Shown here one piece after another: positions 9,704 through 17,922 of a DNA stretch of 64,000 bases (position 1 is its first letter; every line of letters starts with the position of its first letter). Under the pieces are notes generated by a model. It had not been told where the DNA came from and searched no databases. It saw only the letters and a list, made by a program, of their open reading frames with translations. Position numbers and translations under genes: made by a program. The stretch comes from Stenotrophomonas sp. 704A1 (GTDB lineage Bacteria; Pseudomonadota; Gammaproteobacteria; Xanthomonadales; Xanthomonadaceae): positions 3,373,501 to 3,437,500 of the forward strand of contig NZ_CP130831.1 in the NCBI RefSeq assembly GCF_030549525.1, in the 5' to 3' direction.

Positions 9704-10513
9704 TCAGATCAAGCCTTCTTCAAGCATGCCGCGGGTTGCCGATGGCTGCCCCCTGCCCTGCGACAGCAAGCCATCGAAGACTCTATTGATGATGTCGATG
9801 ACCGCTGCTTTGTGCTTGTGAATGAAGAAGTGATCACCGTGGAAAACATGCCTGTCGTATCGCGAACTGCACATGGATGACCAGGCACTCAGGTCGTCCA
9901 ATGGCACGCCATCATCCTCGTCCCCGCCCAGCACCGTGACCGGGCACCAGATCGGACCCCGGTCGACGTACCGGTAGGATTCTGCTGCTCGAAAATCAGC
10001 ACGCAGCAACGGCGTAAACAGCTTCATCAGCTCCATGTCCTGCAGCAATGAGGGCGGGGTGCCGTTGAAGGACTTGATCCTGTCAAGGAAGGTGTCGTCA
10101 TCCAGTTGGTGAATCGGATCGTCCCGCCGCGGGCAACATGGCGCGCGTGTTCCGGAGACGATGAGGTGGCGAGGCGTACTTCCTCGAAGCTGCTGGATTG
10201 CCCGGGTCAGCTCATAGCTGACAAGTGCGCCGAGACTATGCCCGAACAGGACAAAGGGCTTATCGCCGTGCTGGGCGATGACCTCGGTGAGCTGACCGAC
10301 GATGTCGTCGATCGAAACGAGCGGCGGCTCTGAAAAGCGGCTTTCACGCCCTGGCAGCTGGATGCCGACGACCTCCACATCACCGCGGATCGAAGCATGC
10401 CAATCACGATACGCGGATGCCCCGGCGCCTGCATACGGGATACAGAACAGGCGCATCCGCGCCTGCGGATTGGGCTTGAACGCCATCGTCCAAGGGTTGG
10501 AATTCAACATCAT
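9704..10513 (-). CDS. Type II thioesterase (proofreading hydrolase) of the NRPS-PKS cluster
   Basis: This alpha/beta hydrolase has the signature of stand-alone NRPS/PKS thioesterases: an N-terminal LFCIPYAGAGAS, then LPGRESRF, the nucleophile elbow GHSLGA, an Asp in GGDEDDG and a His in GDHFF near the end. Such enzymes remove stalled or mis-acylated groups from carrier domains in the cytoplasm. I chose the ATG at 10513 because GGGAGAG lies 5 nt upstream. A longer in-frame start at 10561 overlaps the stop codon of the upstream ligase gene as ATGA but has no ribosome site; with it the protein would have 285 residues. It lies between the ATP-grasp gene and the hybrid synthase and is one of two such thioesterases in the cluster. 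Confidence 0.93.
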   Translation of the reverse strand: MMLNSNPWTMAFKPNPQARMRLFCIPYAGAGASAYRDWHASIRGDVEVVGIQLPGRESRFSEPPLVSIDDIVGQLTEVIAQHGDKPFVLFGHSLGALVSYELTRAIQQLRGSTPRHLIVSGTRAPCCPRRDDPIHQLDDDTFLDRIKSFNGTPPSLLQDMELMKLFTPLLRADFRAAESYRYVDRGPIWCPVTVLGGDEDDGVPLDDLSAWSSMCSSRYDRHVFHGDHFFIHKHKAAVIDIINRVFDGLLSQGRGQPSATRGMLEEGLI

Positions 10514-10557
10514 GCTCTCTCCCTGATGGCTGGTGGCCGGACGCATGCCAGCTGATC

Positions 10558-11943
10558 TCATGCAAACACTTCATAGACGATCGTTTCCTGAGCGCCCTTG
10601 GCAGAATTGATGACGCCGTCGCTGTCGCCACGCTTCATCAGGCGTAGCCAACACCCGCCGTACTTCGTGCCGAAGCCGAAAACTCCCCACACGACATCAT
10701 GGAGCTGGTAACCCCGACTCCCCGACTGCCCGTAGAAGGGCAACGAGCTGCAGAATTCCTGTGCAAGCCAACCTGGCTCGCGCAGGGCCTGCGCAACCAC
10801 CTTCGCCCATTCCTCATCGTTCTTGAACCTGCCTACGTGCACATCGTTGCCTTGGGCGCCGTACGCGATCTTGATGACGAACTTCTCCCTGCACTGGAGC
10901 AAAAGCGTCTCCAGGTCAACGCGCGTCCCCTTGAACTCGACGTGCTTTGGACTGACGTCACTGCCCCATGGGATGAAGTAGTCGATCAGGCGCCGCTCCT
11001 GCTCGTTGAATGCCGGACTTTCCTTGTGCTTGTGCAGCAACGCCAGCGAACGCTTGTCGCGGATCGGGACGATGAAAGGATTGTCCGGCCACGCGACCTG
11101 CCCACCCAGATAGGCGCGGAAAAGCTCTTTTGGCTGCGTCGGGCCATCATCGCCAGGGAACGAGGAGACGATCGCAGTAATCCTCAGCTCATCGAGATAG
11201 ACGCCGGCAGGCGTGAATTTCAACGCGGCGTAATCGCTCGCGAAGTGCATTACCCCGCGGCATCCACATGCAGCCGCCGCCGCCTGGAATACGGCGTTGA
11301 TCGTCTGCTCGCTATCAGCAATTTCCATGAAGTCAGCGGGCACCAACACGAAAGCATGCACTGCTGCATCCCCGTCATCGGATACGGCCCTGGCGCTTTC
11401 GACGATCTGCGTCATATACGCGAGCGGGATATCCTTGGACTCGCAACGAACCTGGCCGAAAAATTCCTGCAGCGAGGGGTGCTTGCGGTACAAGGCATCC
11501 ATCCACTGGATCTGCCAGCCACCGATGTTCGAGCCGACGTTGATCTCCATGATCTTCAGACCATCCTCGGTGAGGATGGCATCCGTCCGATGCATCAGTT
11601 GGGACGGGTCAACCCCCACCGCCATGTAAAGTTCAGCGGCCAGCTCGGACAAGCCAAAGTAGCCAGCAAGCCGCTGATAGTCATCGCCAAATTCAACTTC
11701 GATCGCCCGCTGCACCAACCGCGGCACCTGGCAGGCGCAGTCTTCCAGAATCTTGCGCATTTCCTCGCCGAGGAACCATGGCCAGGAATGCAGAGGGTAC
11801 TGATAATTGCGGAACAGCGGCGGCAAGCTGTCATCGAGAAGCGCGACTGGTTCCAGGCAGTTGGCCTTGACCACCGCGTAATCCAGGAAAGCCTGGCCGG
11901 CAATGGATACGGCCGCATGATTTCGCACAATGTCCTGATCCAT
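10558..11943 (-). CDS. ATP-grasp-like ligase, apparently circularly permuted, in the NRPS cluster
   Basis: The protein has about 461 residues and no clear family name that I can assign. Two blocks suggest an ATP-grasp enzyme in permuted order. MEINVGSN (about 132-139) resembles the metal-binding E-x-N that normally lies late in the fold, whereas FVIKIAYGAQGNDVHVG (about 365-381) resembles the nucleotide-binding strand and loop that normally comes first. ATP-grasp enzymes join a carboxylate to an amine or thiol through an acyl phosphate, so this could make an amide bond or load an acid outside the NRPS. It lies between NRPS and thioesterase genes on one strand, so it is probably co-transcribed. 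The ATG at 11943 has GGGAA about 6 nt upstream. An in-frame ATG at 11988 would add 15 residues that do not look like protein sequence. Confidence 0.72.
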   Translation of the reverse strand: MDQDIVRNHAAVSIAGQAFLDYAVVKANCLEPVALLDDSLPPLFRNYQYPLHSWPWFLGEEMRKILEDCACQVPRLVQRAIEVEFGDDYQRLAGYFGLSELAAELYMAVGVDPSQLMHRTDAILTEDGLKIMEINVGSNIGGWQIQWMDALYRKHPSLQEFFGQVRCESKDIPLAYMTQIVESARAVSDDGDAAVHAFVLVPADFMEIADSEQTINAVFQAAAAACGCRGVMHFASDYAALKFTPAGVYLDELRITAIVSSFPGDDGPTQPKELFRAYLGGQVAWPDNPFIVPIRDKRSLALLHKHKESPAFNEQERRLIDYFIPWGSDVSPKHVEFKGTRVDLETLLLQCREKFVIKIAYGAQGNDVHVGRFKNDEEWAKVVAQALREPGWLAQEFCSSLPFYGQSGSRGYQLHDVVWGVFGFGTKYGGCWLRLMKRGDSDGVINSAKGAQETIVYEVFA

Positions 11944-11994
11944 GGAAATTCCCGTCGGTTGTAGTCGAGCTCCGCCCCATACACTCATGCGCCA

Positions 11995-14900
11995 TCAGGC
12001 CAGCGCCGCTACCAGCTTTCGTATGGTCTGGTGGGTGTAAAGGTATCTCATCGACAAGGCAGGGAGCCCCTGCTTCCTCATAGCCGATGAGATGCGTACG
12101 GCGAGAAGCGAATTCCCGCCCAGATCGAAGAAGTTCTCGTCCGCGCCAATCTCCCTGCCGAGCACGCCCTGCCAGATCGTGCACATCACCTGTTCCAAGG
12201 CTGACAGCGGTTGCGCGGCGTTGTCGGTCACCGAAGCTACAGCGACTGGGGCGGGCGATTTCGGCGGAGGAAGGCGCTTGGTATCAAGCTTTCCATTTGT
12301 GGTGAGCGGCATCGTCCGGACGAAGGTGAGCGTCGAAGGCACCATGTGCTCGGGAAGAAGGCGCGCCAGATGGGCGCGGATACCCGCCTCGCTGGCGTCA
12401 TCGGCTACGACATACGCATCGATGCGGCCAGATGCCGGGTCGGCCTGATTTGGCTGATTGAAGAGAACGGCAGCAGCGCCAACCGCATCGTGGCCGAGTA
12501 GGACGCGGCGGATCTCGTCGAGCTCGATTCGGAAGCCGCGCAGCTTGATCTGGTTGTCCAGCCGTCCGAGATGTTCGAGCACACCGTTGGCGAGCATGCA
12601 GCCACGGTCACCGGTGCGATACATGATGCCTTCCTGGAAAGGATCGGGCATGAAGCGTGTCTGGGTAAGGTCTTCACGCTCGTGGTAACGAAGGGCTACG
12701 CCGGCACCGCCGACATAGACTTCCCCGGGAACGCAGGGCGGCAGGAGACGCTGCTGATCATCCATGACGTACAGGTGCCAACCAGGGATCGGCGTGCCAA
12801 CCGAGCGGGACCCAGCGAGGGCTTCGCGCCTTCGCACATCCTGCCATGTGACATGCACGGTGGTTTCGGTGATACCGAACATGTTGACGAGCCGGCATCG
12901 CGACTCGGCGTGGCTGTCGAACCAGGGTAACAACGCCCGTGCATCCAGCGGCTCTCCACCGAATATGACGAGCCGAAGTGAATCACTCACCGGAACGCGT
13001 TGATCGACTTCGATCAACTGGTAAAAGGCGGAAGGCGTCTGGTTCAGCACGCTGACCGACTTGCGTGCAATGAGCTCACGGAAAAGCTCAGGGTCACGGG
13101 ACACCCAGTGCGGGACGACGACCAACTGTCCACCGGTCAGCAAGCAGCCCCAGATCTCCCAAACGGAAAAGTCGAACGCGCTGGAGTGAAACAGCGTCCA
13201 GGTGTCGCGCGGCGAAAGCTCGAGGCCTTCACGGGTCGCATCAATCAGAGCAATCACGTTCCGATGCGGGACAAGTACACCCTTGGGGCGACCTGTCGAT
13301 CCGGAGGTATAGATCATGTACGCCGCGTCGCCTGCAGCGGCACCTGCCGCACGCCAGACCCGAGCCGGGTCGGCTTCGCGTTCGAGCTCCGGCACTGTCG
13401 TCACGACCATGCCGGGCACGTCGGGAAATGTGCCATCTTCGGTGATGGTGAGCGTCAAACCAGCATCGCCTGCAGTGTACTGCAGGCGGTCGTGCGGGTA
13501 AGCGGGGTCCATAGGCACGTAGATCGCACCGCACTTCACGATCGCCAGCATGGCGATAACCACCGCCGCCGATCGGTTGAGGCAGATGCCGACGAAGAAT
13601 CCGGGCTTCACACCGCGCGCCGCCAATGCACCGGCCAACAGGCTCGATCGATGATCGAGCTCGGCGTAGGTCAGCACGTCATCGCCGTAGGAAATCGCGA
13701 TTGCATCAGGCTGCTGTGCGCTCACACGCGCAAAAGCAGTTTCGATGCGGTCATCATCGCCGGGGACGTGCCTCGGCTCGGAACGACCAAGCGCCACCAC
13801 TTCCCCGCGCGCGGTCTGCGGCAGAAGTTCTACGTCAACAAGCCGCGCAGCGCCTTCTTCTTTCAACTGGGAGCATACGTGGACCAGGCAACGAAGCAGC
13901 CACTGCATCGATGGCGTCGAATACAGCGCCTCATCGAAGTGACAGGTGAGATGGCCGCTTCCCTGCCGGCCTGCGATCAGCGTGACAGGAAAAATGGCAC
14001 TGCTGCAGGGCAGGTACTCGATGTCCAGAATTCCTTCGACATCGGGTGAAACGTCCAGCGGAAATATCATGCTGACACTGACATCGAGAGCGAACTGATG
14101 CTTTCCGATCAGGGTGCCCAGCAAGCTCTCGGTGTAGCGCATCGCGCCGCTGAGCTGCGCACGCGCGTGGTCCAGCGCACAAGATACGCTGGTGCTTCCA
14201 GCCGACATCGGGTTTGCGAGCCGAAAACCGGTGACTCCCAACTCGATTCCGCTGCCTTGCGAGGGCGCTTCCTGCAGAATCGCAACTGCGGGCGCTGGCT
14301 TGCCGTGGAAACAGGAGAGAACCAGGCCCAACGCCGCCAGCCAGTGCTCAGGTGCGACCTGCATGCCAGTGACCATCTCCAGTGTGCCCTGCCCGGCCTG
14401 GCGAGCCCCGCGACCGTCCCATTCCAGAGCGGGTGACACATCCGAACTGACGAATGCATGGATCTCGTCCGCCGTTGGCCCCAGCGCCTGCCGTTGTTCG
14501 ATGGGCGGAGGAGCGTCACCGCGAGAAAAGCAGTACTGCACGATGCGCTGCAAAGCGTCCTGATCCAGTACGTCGCGGTCACCGACAAGAATGAAATCCC
14601 TGTGCCCATCACCGTACCGCAACAGTGTTGCGCGCAGAACCTGACCGGTCCCGCGAGACAAGGGGCGGGACATCTCACGCATGCGTTGCCGCAACGCCAC
14701 TTCCGATGTCGAGGGCGAGCCCACTGGAGTCACATGCAATTGGGCAACGGAACGCGGCCATCCCGCGCATGAAAACCGTTCGTCCAGCACTCCCAGAGCG
14801 GCGGCGACGTTGCCCTCATCAACTGCAGCATCGAGGCGGCAGGCGAAGGCATGGCTGTTCCAGCCTGCACGCTTGCGCATGGCGCCAACTGTATCGGCGC

Positions 14901-15000
14901 AAGCCGCGTCCTTCAGCTTCGAGAAAATAGAGGCGCTTTCCATAGTACGCAATGTCCGTTTCACGTGATGGGCGGTAACCCGCGGCTTCCAAGCGTGCAC
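11995..15000 (-). CDS. Threonine-activating NRPS: degenerate C-like domain, A, PCP
   Basis: This 1001-residue NRPS starts with a C-like region (about 43-400) in which the catalytic HHxxxDG is replaced by GDRDVLD (140-146), so peptide bond formation is unlikely. The A domain (415-905) has YMIYTSGSTG at 561-570, YRTGD at 794-798 and the catalytic Lys904 in NGK. Its pocket residues read D610, F611, W614, N653, I679, G681, M706, V715, H716 and K904, which is exactly the classic threonine code DFWNIGMVHK. The carrier domain has its attachment Ser964 in GGNSLL. Having no active C domain, this protein most likely starts the chain with Thr. The GTG at 15000 lies 3 nt after the SDR stop codon. An ATG at 14943 (MESAS) is an alternative; neither has a good ribosome site. 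Confidence 0.93.
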   Translation of the reverse strand: MHAWKPRVTAHHVKRTLRTMESASIFSKLKDAACADTVGAMRKRAGWNSHAFACRLDAAVDEGNVAAALGVLDERFSCAGWPRSVAQLHVTPVGSPSTSEVALRQRMREMSRPLSRGTGQVLRATLLRYGDGHRDFILVGDRDVLDQDALQRIVQYCFSRGDAPPPIEQRQALGPTADEIHAFVSSDVSPALEWDGRGARQAGQGTLEMVTGMQVAPEHWLAALGLVLSCFHGKPAPAVAILQEAPSQGSGIELGVTGFRLANPMSAGSTSVSCALDHARAQLSGAMRYTESLLGTLIGKHQFALDVSVSMIFPLDVSPDVEGILDIEYLPCSSAIFPVTLIAGRQGSGHLTCHFDEALYSTPSMQWLLRCLVHVCSQLKEEGAARLVDVELLPQTARGEVVALGRSEPRHVPGDDDRIETAFARVSAQQPDAIAISYGDDVLTYAELDHRSSLLAGALAARGVKPGFFVGICLNRSAAVVIAMLAIVKCGAIYVPMDPAYPHDRLQYTAGDAGLTLTITEDGTFPDVPGMVVTTVPELEREADPARVWRAAGAAAGDAAYMIYTSGSTGRPKGVLVPHRNVIALIDATREGLELSPRDTWTLFHSSAFDFSVWEIWGCLLTGGQLVVVPHWVSRDPELFRELIARKSVSVLNQTPSAFYQLIEVDQRVPVSDSLRLVIFGGEPLDARALLPWFDSHAESRCRLVNMFGITETTVHVTWQDVRRREALAGSRSVGTPIPGWHLYVMDDQQRLLPPCVPGEVYVGGAGVALRYHEREDLTQTRFMPDPFQEGIMYRTGDRGCMLANGVLEHLGRLDNQIKLRGFRIELDEIRRVLLGHDAVGAAAVLFNQPNQADPASGRIDAYVVADDASEAGIRAHLARLLPEHMVPSTLTFVRTMPLTTNGKLDTKRLPPPKSPAPVAVASVTDNAAQPLSALEQVMCTIWQGVLGREIGADENFFDLGGNSLLAVRISSAMRKQGLPALSMRYLYTHQTIRKLVAALA

Positions 15001-15003
15001 AAC

Positions 15004-15837
15004 TCAGCGAATGGAGAAGCCCCCGTCCACCGTCACTGTACTGCCGGTCATCCGGACGGCCTCATCCGAGGCAAGCCACAAGGCCGCCGCTGCGATATCT
15101 TCGGGCTCAATCAGCTCATTCATGGGTTGGGCCTGCACGAACACGTCCTCGTGCTCGGCTACGGCGACGTCCAGCGAGCGCGCTATTTCCGAGAGCATAC
15201 GCCCCTCGACATGATCGGCATCACGAACAGAGCCCGGACAGATGGCATTCACACGCACCTTGTATGGCGCGTAGTCGAGAGCCACCGCCTTGGTCAGGCC
15301 GATAATTCCGTGCTTGGCCGCGACGTATCCGGCAAAGTGGCGGTAACCCACCAGCCCGGCTGTCGAGGCGATGTTGATGATGCTTCCGGAGCGTGCATCC
15401 AGCATGATTTTCCCGACGCTGCGAATCATTCGCCAGGCACCATTGAGATCCACGTCGATCATCAACGCCCACTCATCCTCGGTAATCTCATGGGCGATCT
15501 TTCCCGACGGCGCTGCGATGCCGGCATTGTTGACCAGGAAATCGATCCGCCCAAAGCGCGCAATCGCCTGGTTTACCGCAGCGTCGATCTGCGCCTGATT
15601 GCGCACATCAACATGGGCCGTTTGCACGGCGGCGCCAGCCTCCGTGCATAGCTCGGCGGTGTACGCAAGCTGGCTCTCAGTTCCCAGGGGATACGACACA
15701 CCCGGCAGATCCTTGGCCACATCGATCAGCAGCAGGTCGGCGCCGTGCTCTGCGAAACGCAAGGCGCATGCACGCCCAAGCCCTCTCGCTGCACCCGTGA
15801 CGATCCCAACTTTTCCTGACAACCTCGGCAGGGTCAT
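15004..15837 (-). CDS. SDR-family NAD(P)-dependent oxidoreductase of the NRPS cluster
   Basis: This 277-residue classical short-chain dehydrogenase has a Rossmann motif TGAARGLG near residue 15, NNAG near 108, and the catalytic Ser/Tyr/Lys set in the stretch ending in GYVAAKHG. An extra segment between strands 2 and 3 (around DLPGVSYPLGTESQ) resembles the insertion seen in carveol-dehydrogenase-type and mycofactocin-coupled SDRs. I see no mycofactocin genes, so that link is only structural resemblance. In context it could oxidise a hydroxyl of the product or of a precursor such as threonine; this is inference. GGGAG lies about 8 nt before the ATG. The gene is followed after 3 nt by the Thr NRPS, which suggests tight co-translation. 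Confidence 0.92.
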   Translation of the reverse strand: MTLPRLSGKVGIVTGAARGLGRACALRFAEHGADLLLIDVAKDLPGVSYPLGTESQLAYTAELCTEAGAAVQTAHVDVRNQAQIDAAVNQAIARFGRIDFLVNNAGIAAPSGKIAHEITEDEWALMIDVDLNGAWRMIRSVGKIMLDARSGSIINIASTAGLVGYRHFAGYVAAKHGIIGLTKAVALDYAPYKVRVNAICPGSVRDADHVEGRMLSEIARSLDVAVAEHEDVFVQAQPMNELIEPEDIAAAALWLASDEAVRMTGSTVTVDGGFSIR

Positions 15838-15857
15838 TTCATGATCTCCCGGGTCAG

Positions 15858-16553
15858 CTAAAGGAAGCGCCGCTCAAGCATCTCAAGCAGCTCCCCCGGG
15901 CGCTCGGTCAGATACATGTGCCCTCCTGGCAATGAGTCCGCATGAGCATTCGCGCTTGTAGCGCGCACCCAGCCCTGCAGTTCCTCGCTGCTGATAAGCT
16001 CGTCGTCGTCACCCCTCACCATCAGGATCGGAATATCGAGAGCGGTGTCTGTACGAGCCTTGTACTTCTCGTGCATTTCGACGTCCGCGCGCATGACAGG
16101 AAGCAGCAGCTCCCGCATCAGCGGATCTTCCAGTGCACTGTGCGTGTATCCAGCAAACTCGCTGACGCGTGCGAGGAACTTCTCATCGTCCAAACCGGTG
16201 GCGCGCTCCTTCCGTGGCGTCCAGGGATCAGGCGACCCGCTGACCGCCAAGCCAATCACGCGATGATTGCCTTGGCGTACAAGCGCACGCGTTAGCTCGT
16301 AGGCCAGAACGGCGCCGAGACTGTGCCCGAAGAGAACGATGTCCCGATCCGGATCGACCAGTCCTGGCAACTCGGACGCAAGGCCAGCCGAGGCCTCAAA
16401 CACATCGGTGAAGAACGGTTCGCAGAAGCGCTTCTCGCGACCCGGCAACTGGATCGGAACGACGTCAAAACGTTCCGTCATCGATTTCCACTCACTGAAG
16501 AACGACGCTCCCGCACCAGCAAATGGGAGGCAAAGCAGCTGAGGCTTATTCAT
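15858..16553 (-). CDS. Second type II thioesterase, first gene of the cluster operon
   Basis: This 231-residue alpha/beta hydrolase has LLCLPFAGAGAS at the N terminus, LPGREKRF, the nucleophile motif GHSLGA near residue 90, an Asp in RGDDDELI and the catalytic His in PGGHMYL. The length and motifs are standard for NRPS/PKS type II thioesterases, which hydrolyse wrong or stalled acyl groups from carrier proteins. It is the first leftward gene after the divergent intergenic region, so its promoter probably also drives the assembly-line genes. The start has only a weak GAG-type ribosome site. It is distinct in sequence from the thioesterase at 9704, so the two may serve different carrier domains. 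Confidence 0.93.
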   Translation of the reverse strand: MNKPQLLCLPFAGAGASFFSEWKSMTERFDVVPIQLPGREKRFCEPFFTDVFEASAGLASELPGLVDPDRDIVLFGHSLGAVLAYELTRALVRQGNHRVIGLAVSGSPDPWTPRKERATGLDDEKFLARVSEFAGYTHSALEDPLMRELLLPVMRADVEMHEKYKARTDTALDIPILMVRGDDDELISSEELQGWVRATSANAHADSLPGGHMYLTERPGELLEMLERRFL

Positions 16554-16625
16554 TTATCGTGCTCATGTTTCTTCATGAACTGCGGCAAGCAAGGACGCCC
16601 CCAGATAACCCAAGGCATCTCCCCC

Positions 16626-16654
16626 CGAATAGTGGTTTGGTCAACGATGCTCAA
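16626..16654 (-). promoter_or_regulatory. Candidate sigma-70-type promoter for the NRPS-PKS operon
   Basis: On the minus strand TTGAGC (16654-16649) is followed, after exactly 17 bp, by TATTCG (16631-16626). The -35 matches TTGACA at 4 of 6 positions and the -10 matches TATAAT at 3 of 6. It lies about 70 bp before the first thioesterase start. The match is weak and the call rests mainly on position and spacing. Confidence 0.22.
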
Positions 16655-17029
16655 GACCCCTTCGCCGAGTATCATGTGATGCCGCTGCCAAAGTCAAACG
16701 CGATTCTGCTTACGTTACGGCAGGCGCTGGAGCAACAGAGGCGAGAGCGCCTGAGCCTGGCTCGCGCTGAATGTCGAGCGCTGAGTTCCGGGGTGTGTGA
16801 TGGGACCTGCTGCCCGCTCGATCCGTGCATTCAGCACATGCCGCGCCGTTGGTTGTCACCTTCGAGGCCGGCGGCACAGCCATCGCAGCCCTCAGACAAG
16901 TACGCGCCTGCGGACTGCCGTCATGGCCTGCTGCACCGGCAGTAATTGAAGGCACACAGGATGCATGACTTTTCTTGAATGGCCACATCAAGCCGGCAAC
17001 GCCGCGCCTGTATCGCGGCAACTGGCCTG

Positions 17030-17039
17030 CCCCCCCCCC
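17030..17039. repeat. Ten-base C homopolymer upstream of the PPTase gene
   Basis: An uninterrupted run of ten C sits about 100 bp before the PPTase start. Tracts of this length are prone to slippage. Here it lies outside the coding frame I prefer, so any effect would be on promoter spacing or the leader rather than on the reading frame. Confidence 0.85.
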
Positions 17040-17139
17040 ACCATGGGCCATCCAACCCATGACTACTTGCACGTAGCTACCTGCTGGAATTCCCTGTATC
17101 AACATCGACCAGAACGTGACTAGAACAGTCGGAACCGCG

Positions 17140-17922
17140 ATGACCCAGAGGAAATTTCGCACTCCCCTGTGCCATTTCAATGGCCCTCTGATCCGTCTTG
17201 ATGCAGGGCGCGAACCGTCTCTGATGACTCGCGATCCGCTTTTTTCACCATCGACCGTCCGCATCGATCTGTTCTCTGAAATAATCGAAATTCCGCCACC
17301 AGAAGACCGCGAAGCCAACGCAGTTGATCACGCAATCCCACCATCAATTGCAGGGAGCGTGCCCAGGCGCAAGGCAGAGTTCATCGCGGGGCGTCGCGCC
17401 GCCGTCAGGGCGCTTCGGGCCCTACAGTGCAACGTGGACGAGATTCCGGTTGGCCTGCTTCGAAGCCCTGAATGGCCGAACGACTACGCAGGAAGCATTT
17501 CCCATGTGGACGGAACTGCGGTAGCGGTCGCCATGAGGCGGCTAGACGCGCCGGGGCATCGCGCCATTGGCATCGATATCGAACATGTCGTCTCGGAGTC
17601 CATCGTACCGGCCATCCATAGCGTCGCGCTCAACCCATCCGAACACACCTGCGTAACCAGCCTGTCGGATGCTCTTGGGCCACAAGATGCATCAACAATC
17701 ATTTTTTCGTGCAAAGAGAGCTTTTTCAAAGCAGCATTTCCCTATGTGCGGAACTACTTCGATTTTTCAGCCATCGACATCGTCGACTTCACGCTACCAG
17801 ACAACACCCTTCTGGGGCAGCTCACTCTGGATTTGGCCCCCACCCTGCGTGCAGGGGCAACTGTAGTATTCCATTTCGCATCTCTGGGCCCGGATACTTA
17901 CATCACCTGGTGCGGGTGGTGA
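17140..17922 (+). CDS. 4'-phosphopantetheinyl transferase, EntD type
   Basis: The enzyme transfers phosphopantetheine from CoA to the serine of apo carrier domains, here presumably the PCP and ACP domains of the neighbouring synthases. Motifs in order are RKAEFIAGRRAAVRAL (substrate binding), GSISHVDGTAVAVA, the Mg-binding GIDIEH, and the hallmark FSCKESFFKAAFP. This is the EntD/PptT arrangement. I chose the ATG at 17140, which has GGAA 6 nt upstream. A GTG at 17116 and an ATG at 17224 are alternatives; the N-terminal 30 residues look non-conserved, so the shorter form is possible. It is divergent from the NRPS operon and transcribed towards the exporter genes. Confidence 0.92.
   Translation: MTQRKFRTPLCHFNGPLIRLDAGREPSLMTRDPLFSPSTVRIDLFSEIIEIPPPEDREANAVDHAIPPSIAGSVPRRKAEFIAGRRAAVRALRALQCNVDEIPVGLLRSPEWPNDYAGSISHVDGTAVAVAMRRLDAPGHRAIGIDIEHVVSESIVPAIHSVALNPSEHTCVTSLSDALGPQDASTIIFSCKESFFKAAFPYVRNYFDFSAIDIVDFTLPDNTLLGQLTLDLAPTLRAGATVVFHFASLGPDTYITWCGW

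Larger units (their letters stand above)
16554..17139. other. Divergent intergenic region between the biosynthetic operon and the PPTase gene
   Basis: About 590 bp without a convincing gene. It should carry the promoters for the leftward operon and for the rightward PPTase gene. A possible leftward promoter lies at 16626-16654 and a run of ten C lies at 17030-17039. Open frames crossing the region show no family motif, have no ribosome site and are overlapped by open frames on both strands, so I do not call them genes. Confidence 0.6.

Noticed and set aside
1..16553. Siderophore cluster (Ser and Thr codes recall enterobactin-like pathways)
   Set aside because: No catechol or salicylate activation gene, no TonB receptor and no iron box is visible, and a PKS module is present. 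A siderophore cannot be excluded but is not supported.
16523..16945. Plus-strand open frame of 140 codons before the PPTase gene
   Set aside because: It overlaps the start of the first thioesterase gene, has no ribosome site and no family resemblance. I treat the stretch as regulatory.
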